Shown here one piece after another: positions 34,264-46,400 of a DNA stretch of 64,000 nt. The translations under genes were made by a program, and so were the position numbers. The notes under the pieces were generated by a model. That model was not told where the DNA came from. It saw only the letters and a list, made by a program, of their open reading frames with translations, and made no database searches. The DNA comes from Armigeres subalbatus. Its lineage: Eukaryota > Arthropoda > Insecta > Diptera > Culicidae. The number at the start of each line of letters is the position of its first letter. The stretch's first letter is position 1. The stretch is from assembly GCF_024139115.2 (NCBI RefSeq), contig NC_085141.1, positions 367,435,925-367,499,924 of the forward strand, written 5' to 3'.

Positions 34264-34600
34264 CTACGTAGTCCTATGTCTCCTTTGCGTACAACCCGAT
34301 TGGGCTGCACCTTTGAGTTTTTCCTTAATCTGCTCCGGTTCTTCCACAGTATTCGGTTCCAGTTCCAGTCGCATCCGGGCGCTTGACGTGGTGTTTTGTT
34401 CACCAGTCTCTTTCTTCGCCTTTCGGCCGCCGGTAGACAATTTCGATCCTGACTTTTTGGGCGGTACAACTAGTATCTTCAATTACAATCTAGGCGTTTT
34501 TGGTTTCGGACTAGTTTTTGAGATGTTTTGTATTGAGCATGGCTCTGTAAGGAGTTCAACGGATGCACATTTCCCGGCTCGATCTTGGATCATGGCATTG
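34264..34600 (-). pseudogene. coding-like stretch with one stop, unrecognised
   Basis: A minus-strand frame reads MIQDRAGKCASVELLTEPCS... SPKPKTPRL, then TAA, then LKILVVPPKKSGSKLSTGGR, a Lys/Glu-rich middle, and EPEQIKEKLKGAAQSG before stopping near 34264. The charged, low-hydrophobic composition and ATG start resemble the N-terminal part of a retroelement ORF1/gag or a disordered host protein, with one nonsense change. I cannot name it. The antisense frames (162 and 117 codons) are less protein-like. Confidence 0.3.
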
Positions 34601-35799
34601 ACTTGAACAAATGAATAATGATGCCAATTATGACAAGCATTGCATACGAACATTAAAAACAATTGCGTGGCACCTGCAAATCATTTCCAGTATTCGTTAT
34701 TGCGTTTTGATTATAACATTTCAAAGGATAAAAATTATAATAAACTTGCAGCTAATGCTGTCCCATCCAACCCCGGGTTTCGTGGGATGCTAAACGTGGG
34801 TTGTAAGAACGTCTGCAGATCAGCGAAAAGGGTACCACACAAGACACAACACAAGAGTACAACGAAGACTTATTTTCGAACAATATGATTGTCGGTTTCT
34901 ATGTTTTCAAGCTTCCAAAAGATCCTGTCTACACCCACTTGATGCATTACTGCCGTAATCTGAAAAAAGTGACGTAAACGCAATTTTTCAAAAAATTGGG
35001 TTAATGAGTAGTACTCATCGCGCTTTTTAACAGAAAAATGAACAATTTGCATGTTTGTGTTCAATTTACACGACGTCAGGCTAATTGGATAAATTGCATT
35101 CTCGTAAACAGTGTTTCACATAACATACATACTATATATTCATAATTTAACTATTAAAATACTATGCTCAATGACCGTGTTAATCCACTGGCGTTATTCC
35201 AACACGATTACAAAAATAAACTTAATGGCAGACTAAATTTAAATGTATGGCTTGTAATTTGATCGTGAACACATATTGCGAGCCACAATTTCGGCATCAC
35301 GTATGATTTTTCGATATGCCCTAATAACAAAGCGAACCGTTAAAATGCTTATCAATATTCTACAAAACAGAAAAAAAACACCCATCAAAAATTCTTGGAA
35401 AACAACACGGAAACGACTGTCACAAACAACCGCGTGGAATGAACTTCCGACCTCGACAACGGCAAAGACGTGACCAAGGAAGCAGGCGATGCTAATGCAA
35501 GGTCGCAGGCCAATAATTGGATCACGTTGTGGTAGGTTGAATTGGTTTTTTCACCGTAACGTCGTTTACTTCCACGACGAAGAACGAGTTGAACGTCCCG
35601 GGACAACTTCACAAACAAACAACAAATAATGCTACTGCTGGTGGAAGGGTTTACACATACGGCAGCATTCAATAACTGCTTCGATGCTTTTTTTCCCCTG
35701 TTCCGTCGAATATTCCAATGTGCTTGAACTGAGCATCGAAGTCTTTCCTCTTTCAGCCTTTTCAGCTGGATTTTGGCAGTAAATAAAACATAAACCCTC
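34601..35799. other. unrecognised AT-rich sequence
   Basis: No supported gene or repeat. Confidence 0.4.
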
Positions 35800-36144
35800 G
35801 TCCCACCGCAGAAGCGGAACCGCGCGAAAGCAAATCAACTGGCGAGCAAACCTTGCTACCACATTCATCCGTCCGGGTCCCGCTCGGTCCCGTTCCAATT
35901 CCGTTGCGGCTGGCAAGCAGCGCAGCGAGTGCATGTGGGTGAACAATTTGCTTCCCACACGGACTGCACTCGTTCTCTCGTGCCATTGATTTTTATTTGG
36001 CTTCGGGGTTCCGAACGGAAATCATGGTCTGGTGAGGTCACCTTGTGCGAAATTCACACCGGCCCGCCGCCGCCGTCACGGAGAGTGTTCACGAGCACAG
36101 CCATCTGCCGAACGGGTTGGTGAAACGAGGTGCAAGCACCACCG
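35800..36144 (+). promoter_or_regulatory. candidate CpG-rich 5' exon or promoter with splice donor
   Basis: This block is much richer in CpG and GC than its flanks (CCCGCTCGGTCCCGTTCC, GGCCCGCCGCCGCCGTCACG) and ends in CACCACCG|GTGAGTGTGC, a good donor (GT at 36145). It is 15 kb upstream of, and on the same strand as, the syntrophin exons, so it could be an untranslated first exon of that gene. Nothing proves transcription; treat as a hypothesis. Confidence 0.25.
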
Positions 36145-38412
36145 GTGAGTGTGCTTTTTTAAGCGAGCAACCCATTTACTTTTCACCCCGTGTTGCCGTT
36201 TCTGTGGGAAGTCAGTAAGCAGAGTAGGTGAACTGAGTCTGGTTTGTTTTCCCGGTCACAGGGGGAAGTTTTTTTATGGATCTGGGCTTGTATCAGAAAA
36301 GTCTGAATCGTTCAGTGACAAAACTGGTGCGGGACGCGGCTTTCCGACCACAAATTGAACGAGAGCGAATAAAATTTCGTACTTTGAGTTAACGCATTTT
36401 GGATACCTGTTTATGGTTTGCTCATATGAATGTATGAATATTCATTTATTTTTTGTCATGCTGAAGAGTTCCAAAATTAGCGCTAGGGAGCCACGTGGAA
36501 CAATTTGACTGGGATGTGGAAAGTATGGCCCGTTTCCTGTGAATAAGGGACTAATGTACAAAAAATTGACATGACAAAGGTACTTGTATTTCGAAGTCTA
36601 GGAATTATTGATTTAATTGTCCAAAACTCCAGCAGTTTGCTGTGTCTTAGAAATAAATAGGAAAAATTGCCAACTGATGAAATGTTGGAATATCCGCTTA
36701 AGTGGCAAACATTTTTAAGTATTTTTACTGTGATTGTATCTAAACCATGACACAGTAATGTGTAGACCGGCTATTTGTCAAAATTCTACTGCACATAATG
36801 CCTAAATATCAATTTATCGATCGATTATGTAATTCGAATTAAATTATTTCTATCGTCGAGTATGGAGACGCATGGTAACTTACTTGTGTCGAGAAGAGAA
36901 GGAAGTGTGCTCTGCTCAGTGCTCATCGTTATTTAGTGGCTTTGGAGTGCTTCTACCTACTCGGGTTTAAACTCCAATCATTCCTAACTTCATCAAAATA
37001 AAAAAATAACAAAAATATAACTTTATTTGTTGAACGCCACATCAATCTACTTGCAGGCCGTATATCTGCAATAGCAGTTTGACATAACCGTGTTATGTAA
37101 TTTAGTACATTTCTATTTGTTTTGTGTTTCTGATTTTTGCGGAAAATGCATTAAGAATAACGACTATATAATCGATAAAATTTTACAATCAGATCATTAT
37201 TTATTTTACCTAACTAAACTGCTGAGTCGATGCCATCAATTTCAATGTACTACAAGGTGAAGAACACGCACCTCGCCAGGTAGCTGGTATCCATCGCCCA
37301 CCCAAGATTGATTTCAATTAATTTATGCTCTCCCGGTAATAGCTTTCCGCATTCCCCGTAGATGATCCCCATCAAGCACCAAATCATGTCGACTTCTCGA
37401 CACGACGAGCCGGCCATCAAACCTGATTAGTTGCACTAATTATTTATTTATCTCTGCTCGGTCGTGCATCGTGTGTTGGCTTTGTCTTCGCCTTTCCTTC
37501 TGCCTCAAGGATGCGCGTGACCGGTAGTGATAAGATCTCATCGCATCTTGAGTGAGTGATTCCATCCATCCAATGTTAGTCTTCTGCTTCATCAATATCG
37601 CACAAACACACAGACACACACGCACTCGTGCATCGCCAGCTCAGCAAACTCCCCCCATCCCATCGAGCGGGTTGAGATGAAACGTCATCAGTTATACGTC
37701 TGCTCCAGGCAGGCAGGCAGGACTCATCGGATAGCCTCATCACGTTCTGACACCAGGCGAAGACATCCGTCCAGCGCAGCAATGTGATGAATACCTGGTC
37801 CTTGAAGCACGATTGATGACAAAGCGTTTACTTTTTCTCCGATGACACTTTCTTCCACGGCTTCTTCCCATTTGACACTCACCGTCACCTCGCCACCGAC
37901 CGCACCGTGCGTCGCCACTAAAAGTGCTGGATCACATGCCACAGCCACACACTCCGGCAACAAGATGCCCAGAAGGAAAACTGATTTTATGCATGAGTGG
38001 CAGGGCTTCTTTGGACGCGGGCGGTGCGGCTGGAGGTTGGTCGTCTTCTGGACGGGCGATGGAGAGAATGCTAATTATGTACAGTGTCTTCTTGTGCATT
38101 AGTTTGCTCACTATAGGGCTTCAGGTGGTTAAAAATAAAATATCTTCGGGCAAATGAATAATGACATAAGACAAGATAGCACTGTCCCATTTATTTCCGC
38201 CTTTTGAATTCAACTTTACAGATACGTATAAGAGCACTTCGAGGAGTTTTTTGAACGGGGATAAGGAAGGCTATTATATGACACAGCATAATCATAATCG
38301 AAGACGGTTAAGCTGTGGATCAACCAACGCTTGATGAGGTTCAGAAGGCCTTTAACGAAGTGGGAAACTATAAAACTGCTTGAAAGGACGAAATCCCGAG
38401 CGAGCTTCTTGA
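36145..38412. other. unique sequence; 37240-38060 GC-richer, possibly regulatory
   Basis: No gene recognised. 37240-38060 is mixed-composition non-repetitive DNA with a CA/CAGACACACA patch at about 37605 and AGGCAGGCAGGCAGGA at about 37706. Overlapping frames there are short and unconvincing. It could be conserved intronic enhancer DNA. Confidence 0.4.
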
Positions 38413-38698
38413 ACTCGCAAGTGAACACCTGTATGGGACAGAACCTGCTTGAACACCCAACAGCCAACCACCAGTTACGCCCCTTCCAATTCTGTCGCTA
38501 GGGTTCCAGGACGAGTAAGTAGAATGATGTGGCGGTCCTAAATTATATAAATTATACTCGCAAGTGAACACCTGTATGGGACAGAACCTGCTTGAACACC
38601 CAACAGCCAACCACCAGTTACGCCCCTTCCAATTCTGTCGCTAGGGTTCCAGGACGAGTAAGTAGAATGATGTGGCGGTCCTAAATTATATAAGATGA
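38413..38698. repeat. two tandem copies of a 143-bp unit
   Basis: The unit beginning CTCGCAAGTGAACACCTGTA and ending GTCCTAAATTATATAA occurs at about 38413-38555 and 38556-38698 with essentially no differences, indicating a recent tandem duplication. Frames that read the same peptide twice here are due to this. Confidence 0.9.
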
Positions 38699-39234
38699 AA
38701 CTCGCTACATTGGTTACCTTGGGAGCGTTTCTGGTGGTGGAACGACTACTCTCCTTGGGAATCAGCGTCGTCAGCCACTAATCAACACAGATCTTCCTTG
38801 GGCGCGGCTCCACGGACTATAATGTGGAATGCGGTTGCTCATATTCCAGTTGTTACGTTTTTACGCGGTAAGCTGTATTAACATAAGCTATCGTTTGCGT
38901 TCGAACCGTTAAGTATACAGCCGTACACAATATTTGAAACAAACGTTTAATAAAAAAATGTCCCTACTTCGTTTGTATCAACTATGTTACCGTATGTTTA
39001 CAATTGTAGCATATTGAGACTGCGAGTACCAGATGTATTTTTGTAAGGAGAAGATCAGCGACTGCCAACCACTAGTGTACACACATTCGACCATCGAAAA
39101 AAAAACTCAATGCACGTTATCTGACGTTCCTGCCTTAATTTATGCAATGAGAACGTAATATAAGTGTTTTTAATCTGTAGTTAGCTTTATTTTATCATCG
39201 ACATGAATTATATTAGTTTTAACTGATTCGACTA
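38699..39234. other. no recognisable feature
   Basis: Unique AT-rich sequence. Confidence 0.4.
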
Positions 39235-39930
39235 AGATGTCGACGTTTGAGGCTTTGATTTTTTTGTCTTTTAGGATCAAACAGGTTTTTTTGCTTTCAT
39301 GCGACGTTTTAGACACATGTATTATGTCTTTTTCAAGGAATTAACTATGATTCGTTATATTATCACATTAGTCCTCATCAAAGGATCTGTTGGTCACTAC
39401 AATTCGTACAGAGTTTTATGACCAATAGGACCTATGCTATGCAATTCTTCAAATTCATTATTACAAAGAATTAATAAAAATCTTCGCATGACAGCTGCCG
39501 CTTGAAGAATAATGATATGAAGTCTTCGTTCTTCGATGTCGTCTTGACGATTTGGTTGCACGACGAAAGCTAACGTCGTGCGCGTCATTGAAGATGCATC
39601 GAGTAGCAATGAAGACAATATAACTCGTCACTACTGTGGCTTTTCTTGCTGCGACGATGACTATTGTCAGCCCTGATTCTAAATGCCAGAGGCATTGAAA
39701 TGTATTAATAATAACTAAAAATGTAACATAGCAAATAAGGATGATAGTGTTATGAAAACACGGAACACCTAGTCTAAGAGATGAATCCATGTATTAGATA
39801 ATTAGCAAATAAAATTAGAAAAAAAGAACATACTTAAATCCTTGAAAAGGTAGAATACAGTGTCCGAATCGGCATAAAACACTGTTTTTGATCCTATAAG
39901 ACTGGAAACCAAAACCTCAAACGTTTCTTT
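39235..39930. repeat. diverged inverted repeat, ~690 bp, possible MITE
   Basis: The left arm ACGTTTGAGGCTTTGATTTT...GTCTTTTAGGATCAAACAG...TTTTTCAAGGAATTAACTATG (39240-39350) is matched in reverse orientation by 39810-39928 (ends CCAAAACCTCAAACGTTTCT). Arms of about 130 bp share the order of blocks but many positions differ. There is no clear target duplication, and the spacer has no gene. It is probably an old long-TIR element. Confidence 0.6.
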
Positions 39931-40489
39931 ATCAAAGTTCTTACATCAAGGTTCAGAAACTTCATCAGTTGATGGAATAGGGGAATGCGGGAGTGAAAAA
40001 TTTGCAGTTCAAAAGATACACAAATCCGCTGTCTACCCTATATAAAAATCCAATGTTATCCCACCAAATGCCCCACGGTAAAAATGATATTACGGGATAG
40101 CGACGAAGGCGCGCCGCATTGTAGCTCATCGCGATCATCACTACGTCATCTTTTCATGATACGACCAACAAACCACACTGATAAATCTGAATCTTTTAGT
40201 GATATGTTTCTTAACCAGCAATAATAAACTGCCGTAGGTATCGCATTCAGTTTTAGTCATTGCAGCGCTTGAACATAGATCACCATTTGTTAGTTTTACT
40301 CACATATTGATTTGTGACTATACTTCGTCAGCAATGATGTTTCTGTGGCCTAAATCATACCTACATTACCGATAATAAAATCTTATCTGGAAGATACCGT
40401 TATACACTGGCTCTAAAGCCACCAAAATGAGCCTTTTTTAGTTTCGTTGTTCCTTTTGATCAGCAGTTCTCAACCTGGGGGTACCAACA
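39931..40489. other. no recognisable feature
   Basis: Unique AT-rich sequence up to the first minisatellite units. Confidence 0.4.
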
Positions 40490-40642
40490 AGCTCGGAAGC
40501 CTCCTTTCAAGAGACTTGGAAGCCTCCTTTAAAGAAGCTTGGAAGCCTCCTTTCAAGAGGCTCGGAAGCCTCCTTTCAAGAGGCTCGGAAGCCTCCTTTC
40601 AAGAGGCTCGGAAGCCTCCTTTCAAGAGGCTCGGAAGCCTCC
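40490..40642 (+). repeat. 23-bp minisatellite, short left segment of array 1
   Basis: About seven units of GCTCGGAAGCCTCCTTTCAAGAG, cut off after GGAAGCCTCC at 40642 where a minus-strand retrotransposon begins. The array resumes at about 43464. Confidence 0.95.
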
Positions 40643-43463
40643 ACCTGACATCATGGTCTTAATGTATTATACTTAATTAAATTATACTAAACAATTAATT
40701 GAATATACGTGATGTACGCAAACGTTGTCGAAATGCTTCCGTAGATAAATTAAAGTCAAATAAAGAATATGCTTCTCGAAATGCTCTGCAAATAGAGTTG
40801 ATTGGGTCATTAGCTCCATAAATAGTGTTCCTAGCTGATAATTGTATCAGTTGCCTCGATCGAAGGATACGTTCAGGGGCATAAAAACGAACACGTTCCA
40901 GCAGAGCAGGGCAGTCGACATCACTATGTATTAATTTGGCGCCATAAACTGCCCGGTTAGTTTTACGACGTACATGTAGTGGTTCAATTCCTAGTAAGGC
41001 ACAACGGTGTTCATAAGGAGGCAAATTTAACGGGTCACGCCACGGCAGATTCCTCAATGCATGTCGAACAAATTTTCTTTGTACCGCTTCTATTCTCGTG
41101 ATCCATAATGTTTCATAAGGAGACCACACCACCGACGCAAATTCCAAAATGGATCTGACCAAAGAACAGTATAGGGCGCGCAGGCATATTGGGTCGTTAA
41201 ACTCTTTAGCAATCTTGAGGATCAATCCTAGTTGACGATTGGCTTTTTCTACTACATAAGAGTAATGCAGCTTAAATGTTAGTTGGTAATCCAACAACAC
41301 TCCAAGATCCTTCAGTTTATCCACACGTTCAATTTGTTGACCATTTATGCTGTAATCATATAATATCGGAGACTTCCGTCGACGATATGAGATAACGCAA
41401 CATTTGGAAACGCAAACTTGAAGGTAGTTCATGAGACACCAACGTGCGAAGATATCCAAAAGCTTTTGAAGTTCCCTACAATCTGCGTCACTTCGTACGA
41501 TGAGGAAGATTTTCAAATCGTCAGCGTAAATTAGTAAACCACCGTTCGCCAGGAGAATACTAACATCGTTAAAGAATAACGTAAACAGTAGAGGTCCTAA
41601 ATTGCTTCCTTGTGGCACTCCAGAGCCAGGCGTAAAAGAAAGTGATTCGGTTGCACCAATTTTTACGCATAGACATCTATCTTTAAGATACGACTGTAGC
41701 CAATTGCAAACTCTTTCCGTAAACCCGAGACGACGTAGTTTAGCCAACAGGATTCCATGATGCACTGTGTCAAATGCAGCCTTGATATCGGTGTATATTG
41801 CGTCTACTTGTGCGCCACTGTCCATGGCACTGATGCAGGTTGATGTAAAGTCACAAAGGTTACTTTCCACAGATCGCCTAGGATAAAAGCCGTGTTGTGT
41901 TTTACTGATGTAAGTGCGACACGATCCAAACATAACATCATTCACAATTGTTTCCAAGCATTTTGAACCAGCTGAGAGTGAAGTAATCCCACGATAGTTA
42001 GCAACATTTGACTAGTCACCTTTTTTGAAAACTGGCCGCATATGAGACGTTTTCCAAACAGTCGGGAACTTTTGCTGTTGCAAAGATTGGTTGAAAATGT
42101 ACAGTAGAGGTTCCGCTAGTACGGGCCCACATTTCTTGAATATGCACGATGGGATACCATCAGGTCCTGGACAAAACGACAACTTAAGCTTTTTAAGCGC
42201 CAACTTGATCATCAGTGGAGTCACTTGGAAAATGTCTAGATCAATCAAATCACGTGGTACTGTATGGATTGCTGCGTTCGTTTCTTCGGCGGTAAGAATA
42301 TTATTCGTAAAAACGCTAGAGAACTGCTCTGCGAATAGCGCGCACTTTTCATCCAAATTGTTTGCCAAGCCGTCACCTAGATACATCGATGTAGGGAGAC
42401 CATTTTCCTGTCGTTTAGAATTGACAAAAGACCAAAATTTTTTCGGATTTCTGCGAAGATCGTCCTGTTTCCGCCTCACATACTGTTTGTACAGAAAACG
42501 GTTATATCCACGATATATGCGACTCGCTTCATCAAATTGTTGTTTCGAGAAATAACATCTTTGACGACAGTACTGCTGCAGCATCTTGAAACGACGACGT
42601 CGTAATGCACGAAGCCGCGAGTTGTCCCAAGCTGGTTTCTTAGGAGGTCGGATGAGTGGGACAGTCTGGGCAATGCAATTGCGCAAAATAGTGTTGAATG
42701 CAGAAACAGCAGAGTCCACGTCAGTACTTCGCGTCACTTCGATCCAATCAGTATTCGATAGCAGACCGCACATTGAGTCAAAATCACCTCGGCGGAAATC
42801 GCGTGCGGAGAGGTCAATTTCTTCAGAAAATGATATCACATACTGGAATGTTACGCAGAAATCGAGTCTGGATGAAAGCGGTCGATAGGGACAACCTCCT
42901 CCGCAGCTAGAGATGTAAATTTATTGGTAGTATCAGAGTCGCTGCTAAATACAAGGTCCAATATGCGTTCATTGCAATTCCTGATCATATTTCGTTGATG
43001 TAAACCGTAAAATGCCATGTTGTCGAGCATAATCTGGCTGGCCATGGAGATATGTGACTGCAAAGCATCGACGAATGCGTGGTCACTATACGCTTGCTTC
43101 CATGCTAAACGTGGTTGATTGAATTCTCCGAAAAGCACCATGGAGTCTGAATCCTTTCGTAAGCTACAGATCTCAGATGCAGCGTCGATGTGATACTGCA
43201 TAAATGTTCTGTCTTGACTTTTAAGGGGGGGGGCGTTGCGAAGAGTAACGAGTGATGACCCGATTTTTTTGCTTATTGCTATCAAAACACCGCCTCCACG
43301 TCGGCGAGAGCTATTGGTAACACAACGATCGACACGGAACACTGCATAGTTGCTGCAAAACAACTGCGACGATTGTATACAATCGTCCAGCCATGTTTCC
43401 GTGAAAACGTAGATATCATACTCCAACTCAGATGTAGACAGGAAGACTTCATCTACTTCATCT
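40643..43463 (-). mobile_element. 5'-truncated CR1/L2-type non-LTR retrotransposon inside the minisatellite
   Basis: The minus-strand element has its 3' end at about 40643 and a truncated 5' end at about 43463, the latter inside the endonuclease reading (DEVDEVFLSTSELEYDIYVF). Satellite units abut both ends directly. The left segment stops at GGAAGCCTCC and the right starts at AGAGGCTC, so about five bases of one unit are missing and there is no target duplication. It encodes endonuclease and reverse transcriptase. Its RT is the closest relative in this window of the fragment at 425-658 plus 5008-5190. Confidence 0.9.
40695..43463 (-). pseudogene. CR1/L2-type ORF2 (endonuclease-reverse transcriptase) with two lesions
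   Basis: The endonuclease (43463-42865) has TETWL, RRRGGGVLIAIS, the GDFN motif changed to GEFN (LFGEFNQPRLAWK) and DRFHP. A one-base frameshift near 42862 moves the reading to the linker and RT (42860-40695): CPGPDGIPSCIFKKC, MRPVFKKGD, then an in-frame TAG at 42012-42014, NYRGITSL, DIKAAFDTVHHGIL, GVPQGSNLGPLLFTLFFNDV and LIYADDLKIF with the catalytic YADD intact. Thumb and C-terminal region run to 40695 with a normal stop. Only a frameshift, a nonsense codon, the GDFN change and the 5' truncation separate it from an intact ORF2, so it is a fairly young copy. Subfamily is inferred from motifs. Confidence 0.9.
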
Positions 43464-46400
43464 AGAGGCTCGGAAGCCTCCTTTCAAGAGGCTCGGAAGC
43501 CTCCTTTCAAGAGGCTCGGAAGCCTCCTTTCAAGAGGCTCGGAAGCCTCCTTTCAAGAGGCTCGGAAGCCTCCTTTCAAGAGGCTCGGAAGCCTCCTTTC
43601 AAGAGGCTCGGAAGCCTCCTTTCAAGAGGCTCAGAAGCCTCCTTTCAAGAGGCTCGAAGCCTCCTTTCAAGAGGCTCAAAGCCTCCTTTCAAGAGGCTCA
43701 GAAGCCTCCTTTCAAGAGGCTCAGAAGCCTCCTTTCAAGAGGCTCAAGCCTCCTTTCAAGAGGCTCGGAAGCCTCCTTTCAAGAGGCTCAGAAGCCTCCT
43801 TCAAGAGGCTCGGAAGCCTCCTTTCAAGAGGCTCAGAAGCCTCCTTTCAAGAGGCTCAGAAGCCTCCTTTCAAGAGGCTCAGGAAGCCTCCTTCAAGAGG
43901 CTCAAGCCTCCTTTCAAGACTCAAGCCTCCTTTCAAGAGGCTCAGAAGCCTCCTTTCAAGAGGCTCAGCCTCCTTTCAAGAGGCTCGGAAGCCTCCTTTC
44001 AAGAGGCTCAGAAGCCTCCTTTCAGAGGCTCAGAACCCTCCTTTCATGAGGCTCAGAAGCCTCCTTTCATGAGGCTTGGAAGCCTCCTTTCATGAGGCTC
44101 AGAAGCCTCCTTTCAAGAGGCTCAGGAAGCCTCCTTTCAAGAGGCTCAGGAAGCCTCCTTCCAAGAGGCTCAGAAGCCTCCTTCCAAGAGGCTCGGAAGC
44201 CTCCTTCCAAGAGGCTCAGGAAGCCTCCTTCCAAGAGGCTCAGAAGCCTCCTTCCAAGAGGCTCAGAAGCCTCCTTCCAAGAGGCTCAGAAGCCTCCTTC
44301 CAAGAGGCTCAGAGCCTCCTTCAAGAGGCTCAGAAGCCTCCTTCAAGAGGCTCAGAAGCCTCCTTCCAAGAGGCTCAGGAAGCCTCCTTCCAAGAGGCTC
44401 AGAGCCTCCTTCCAAGAGGCTCAGGCCTCCTTTCAAGAGGCTCAGAAGCCTCCTTTCAAGAGGCTCAAGCCTCCTTTCAAGAGGCTCAGAGCCTCCTTTC
44501 AAGCCTCAGGAAGCCTCCTTTCAAGAGGCTCAAGCCTCCTTTCAAGAGGCTCAGAAGCCTCCTTTCAAGAGGCTCAGGAAGCCTCCTTTCAAGAGGCTCA
44601 GAAGCCTCCTTTCAAGAGGCTCAGAAGCCTCCTTTCAAGAGGCTCAGAAGCCTCCTTTCAAGAGGCTCAGAAGCCTCCTTTCAAGAGGCTCAAGCCTCCT
44701 TTCAAGAGGCTCAGGAAGCCTCTTTCAAGAGGCTCAGAAGCCTCCTTTCAAGAGGCTCAGAAGCCTCCTTTCAAGAGGCTCAGAAGCCTCCTTTCATGAG
44801 GCTCAGAAGCCTCCTTTCAAGAGGCTCAGAGCCTCCTTCCAAGAGGCTCAGGCCTCCTTCCAAGAGGCTCAGAGCCTCCTTCCAAGAGGCTCAGAAGCCT
44901 CCTTCCAAGAGGCTCAGGAAGCCTCCTTCCAAGAGGCTCAGAAGCCTCCTTCCAAGAGGCTCAAGCCTCCTTCCAAGAGGCCTGGAAGCCTCCTTCCAAG
45001 AGGCTCAGGAAGCCTCCTTCCAAGAGGCTCAGAAGCCTCCTTCCAAGAGGCTCAGAAGCCTCCTTCCAAGAGGCTCAGAAGCCTCCTTCCAAGAGGCTCA
45101 AGCCTCCTTCCAAGAGGCTCAGAAGCCTCCTTCCAAGAGGCTCAGGAAGCCTCCTTCCAAGAGGCTCAAAGCCTCCTTCCAAGAGGCTCAAGCCTCCTTC
45201 CAAGAGGCTCGGAAGCCTCGTTCCAAGAGGCTCGGAAGCCTCCTTCCAAGAGGCTCGGAAGCCTCCTTCCAAGAGGCTCAGGAAGCCTCCTCCAAGAGGC
45301 TCAGGCCTCCTTCCAAGAGGCTCGGAAGCCTCCTTCCAAGAGGCTCGGAAGCCTCCTTCCAAGAGGCTCAAGCCTCCTTCCAAGAGGCTCGGAAGCCTCC
45401 TTCCAAGAGGCTCAGGAAGCCTCCTTCCAAGAGGCTCAGAGCCTCCTTCCAAGAGGCTCGGAAGCCTCCTTCCAAGAGGCTCAGAGCCTCCTTCCAAGGC
45501 TCAGGAAGCCTCCTTCCAAGAGGCTCAGGAAGCCTCCTTCCAAGAGGCTCGGAAGCCTCCTTCCAAGAGGCTCAGAAGCCTCCTTCCAAGAGGCTCAGAA
45601 GCCTCCTTCCAAGAGGCTCGGAAGCCTCCTTCCAAGAGGCTCAGAAGCCTCCTTCCAAGAGGCTCAGGAAGCCTCCTTCCAAGAGGCTCAGGAAGCCTCC
45701 TTCCAAGAACTCAGGAAGCCTCCTTCCAAGAGGCTCAGAGCCTCCTTCCAAGAGGCTCAGAGCCTCCTTCAAGAGGCTCAGAAGCCTCCTTCCAAGAGGC
45801 TCAGGAAGCCTCCTTCCAAGAGGCTCAGGAAGCCTCCTTCCAAGAGGCTCAGAAGCCTCCTTCCAAGAGGCCTGGAAGCCTCCTTCCAAGAGGCTCAGGA
45901 AGCCTCCTTCAAGAGGCTCAGAAGCCTCCTTCCAAGAGGCTCGGAAGCCTCCTTCCAAGAGGCCCGGAAGCCTCCTTCCAAGAGGCTCAGAAGCCTCCTT
46001 CCAAGAGGCTCAGGAAGCCTCCTTCAAGAGGCCTGGAAGCCTCCTTCCAAGAGGCCTGGAAGCCTCCTTCCAAGAGGCTCAGAAGCCTCCTTCCAAGAGG
46101 CTCAGGAAGCCTCCTTCCAAGAGGCTCAGAAGCCTCCTTCCAAGAGGCTCAGAAGCCTCCTTCCAAGAGGCTCAGGAAGCCTCCTTCCAAGAGGCTCAGA
46201 AGCCTCCTTCCAAGAGGCTCGGAAGCCTCCTTCCAAGAGGCTCAGAAGCCTCCTTCCAAGAGGCTCAGAGCCTCCTTCAAGAGGCTCTGGAAGCCTCCTT
46301 CAAGAGGCTCAGAAGCCTCCTTCCAAGAGGCTCAGGCCTCCTTCCAAGAGGCTCAGAAGCCTCCTTCCAAGAGGCTCAGAGCCTCCTTCCAAGAGGCTCA

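Noticed and set aside
42091..42555. 154-codon plus-strand frame
   Set aside because: Antisense of the linker/RT region of the minus-strand retrotransposon.
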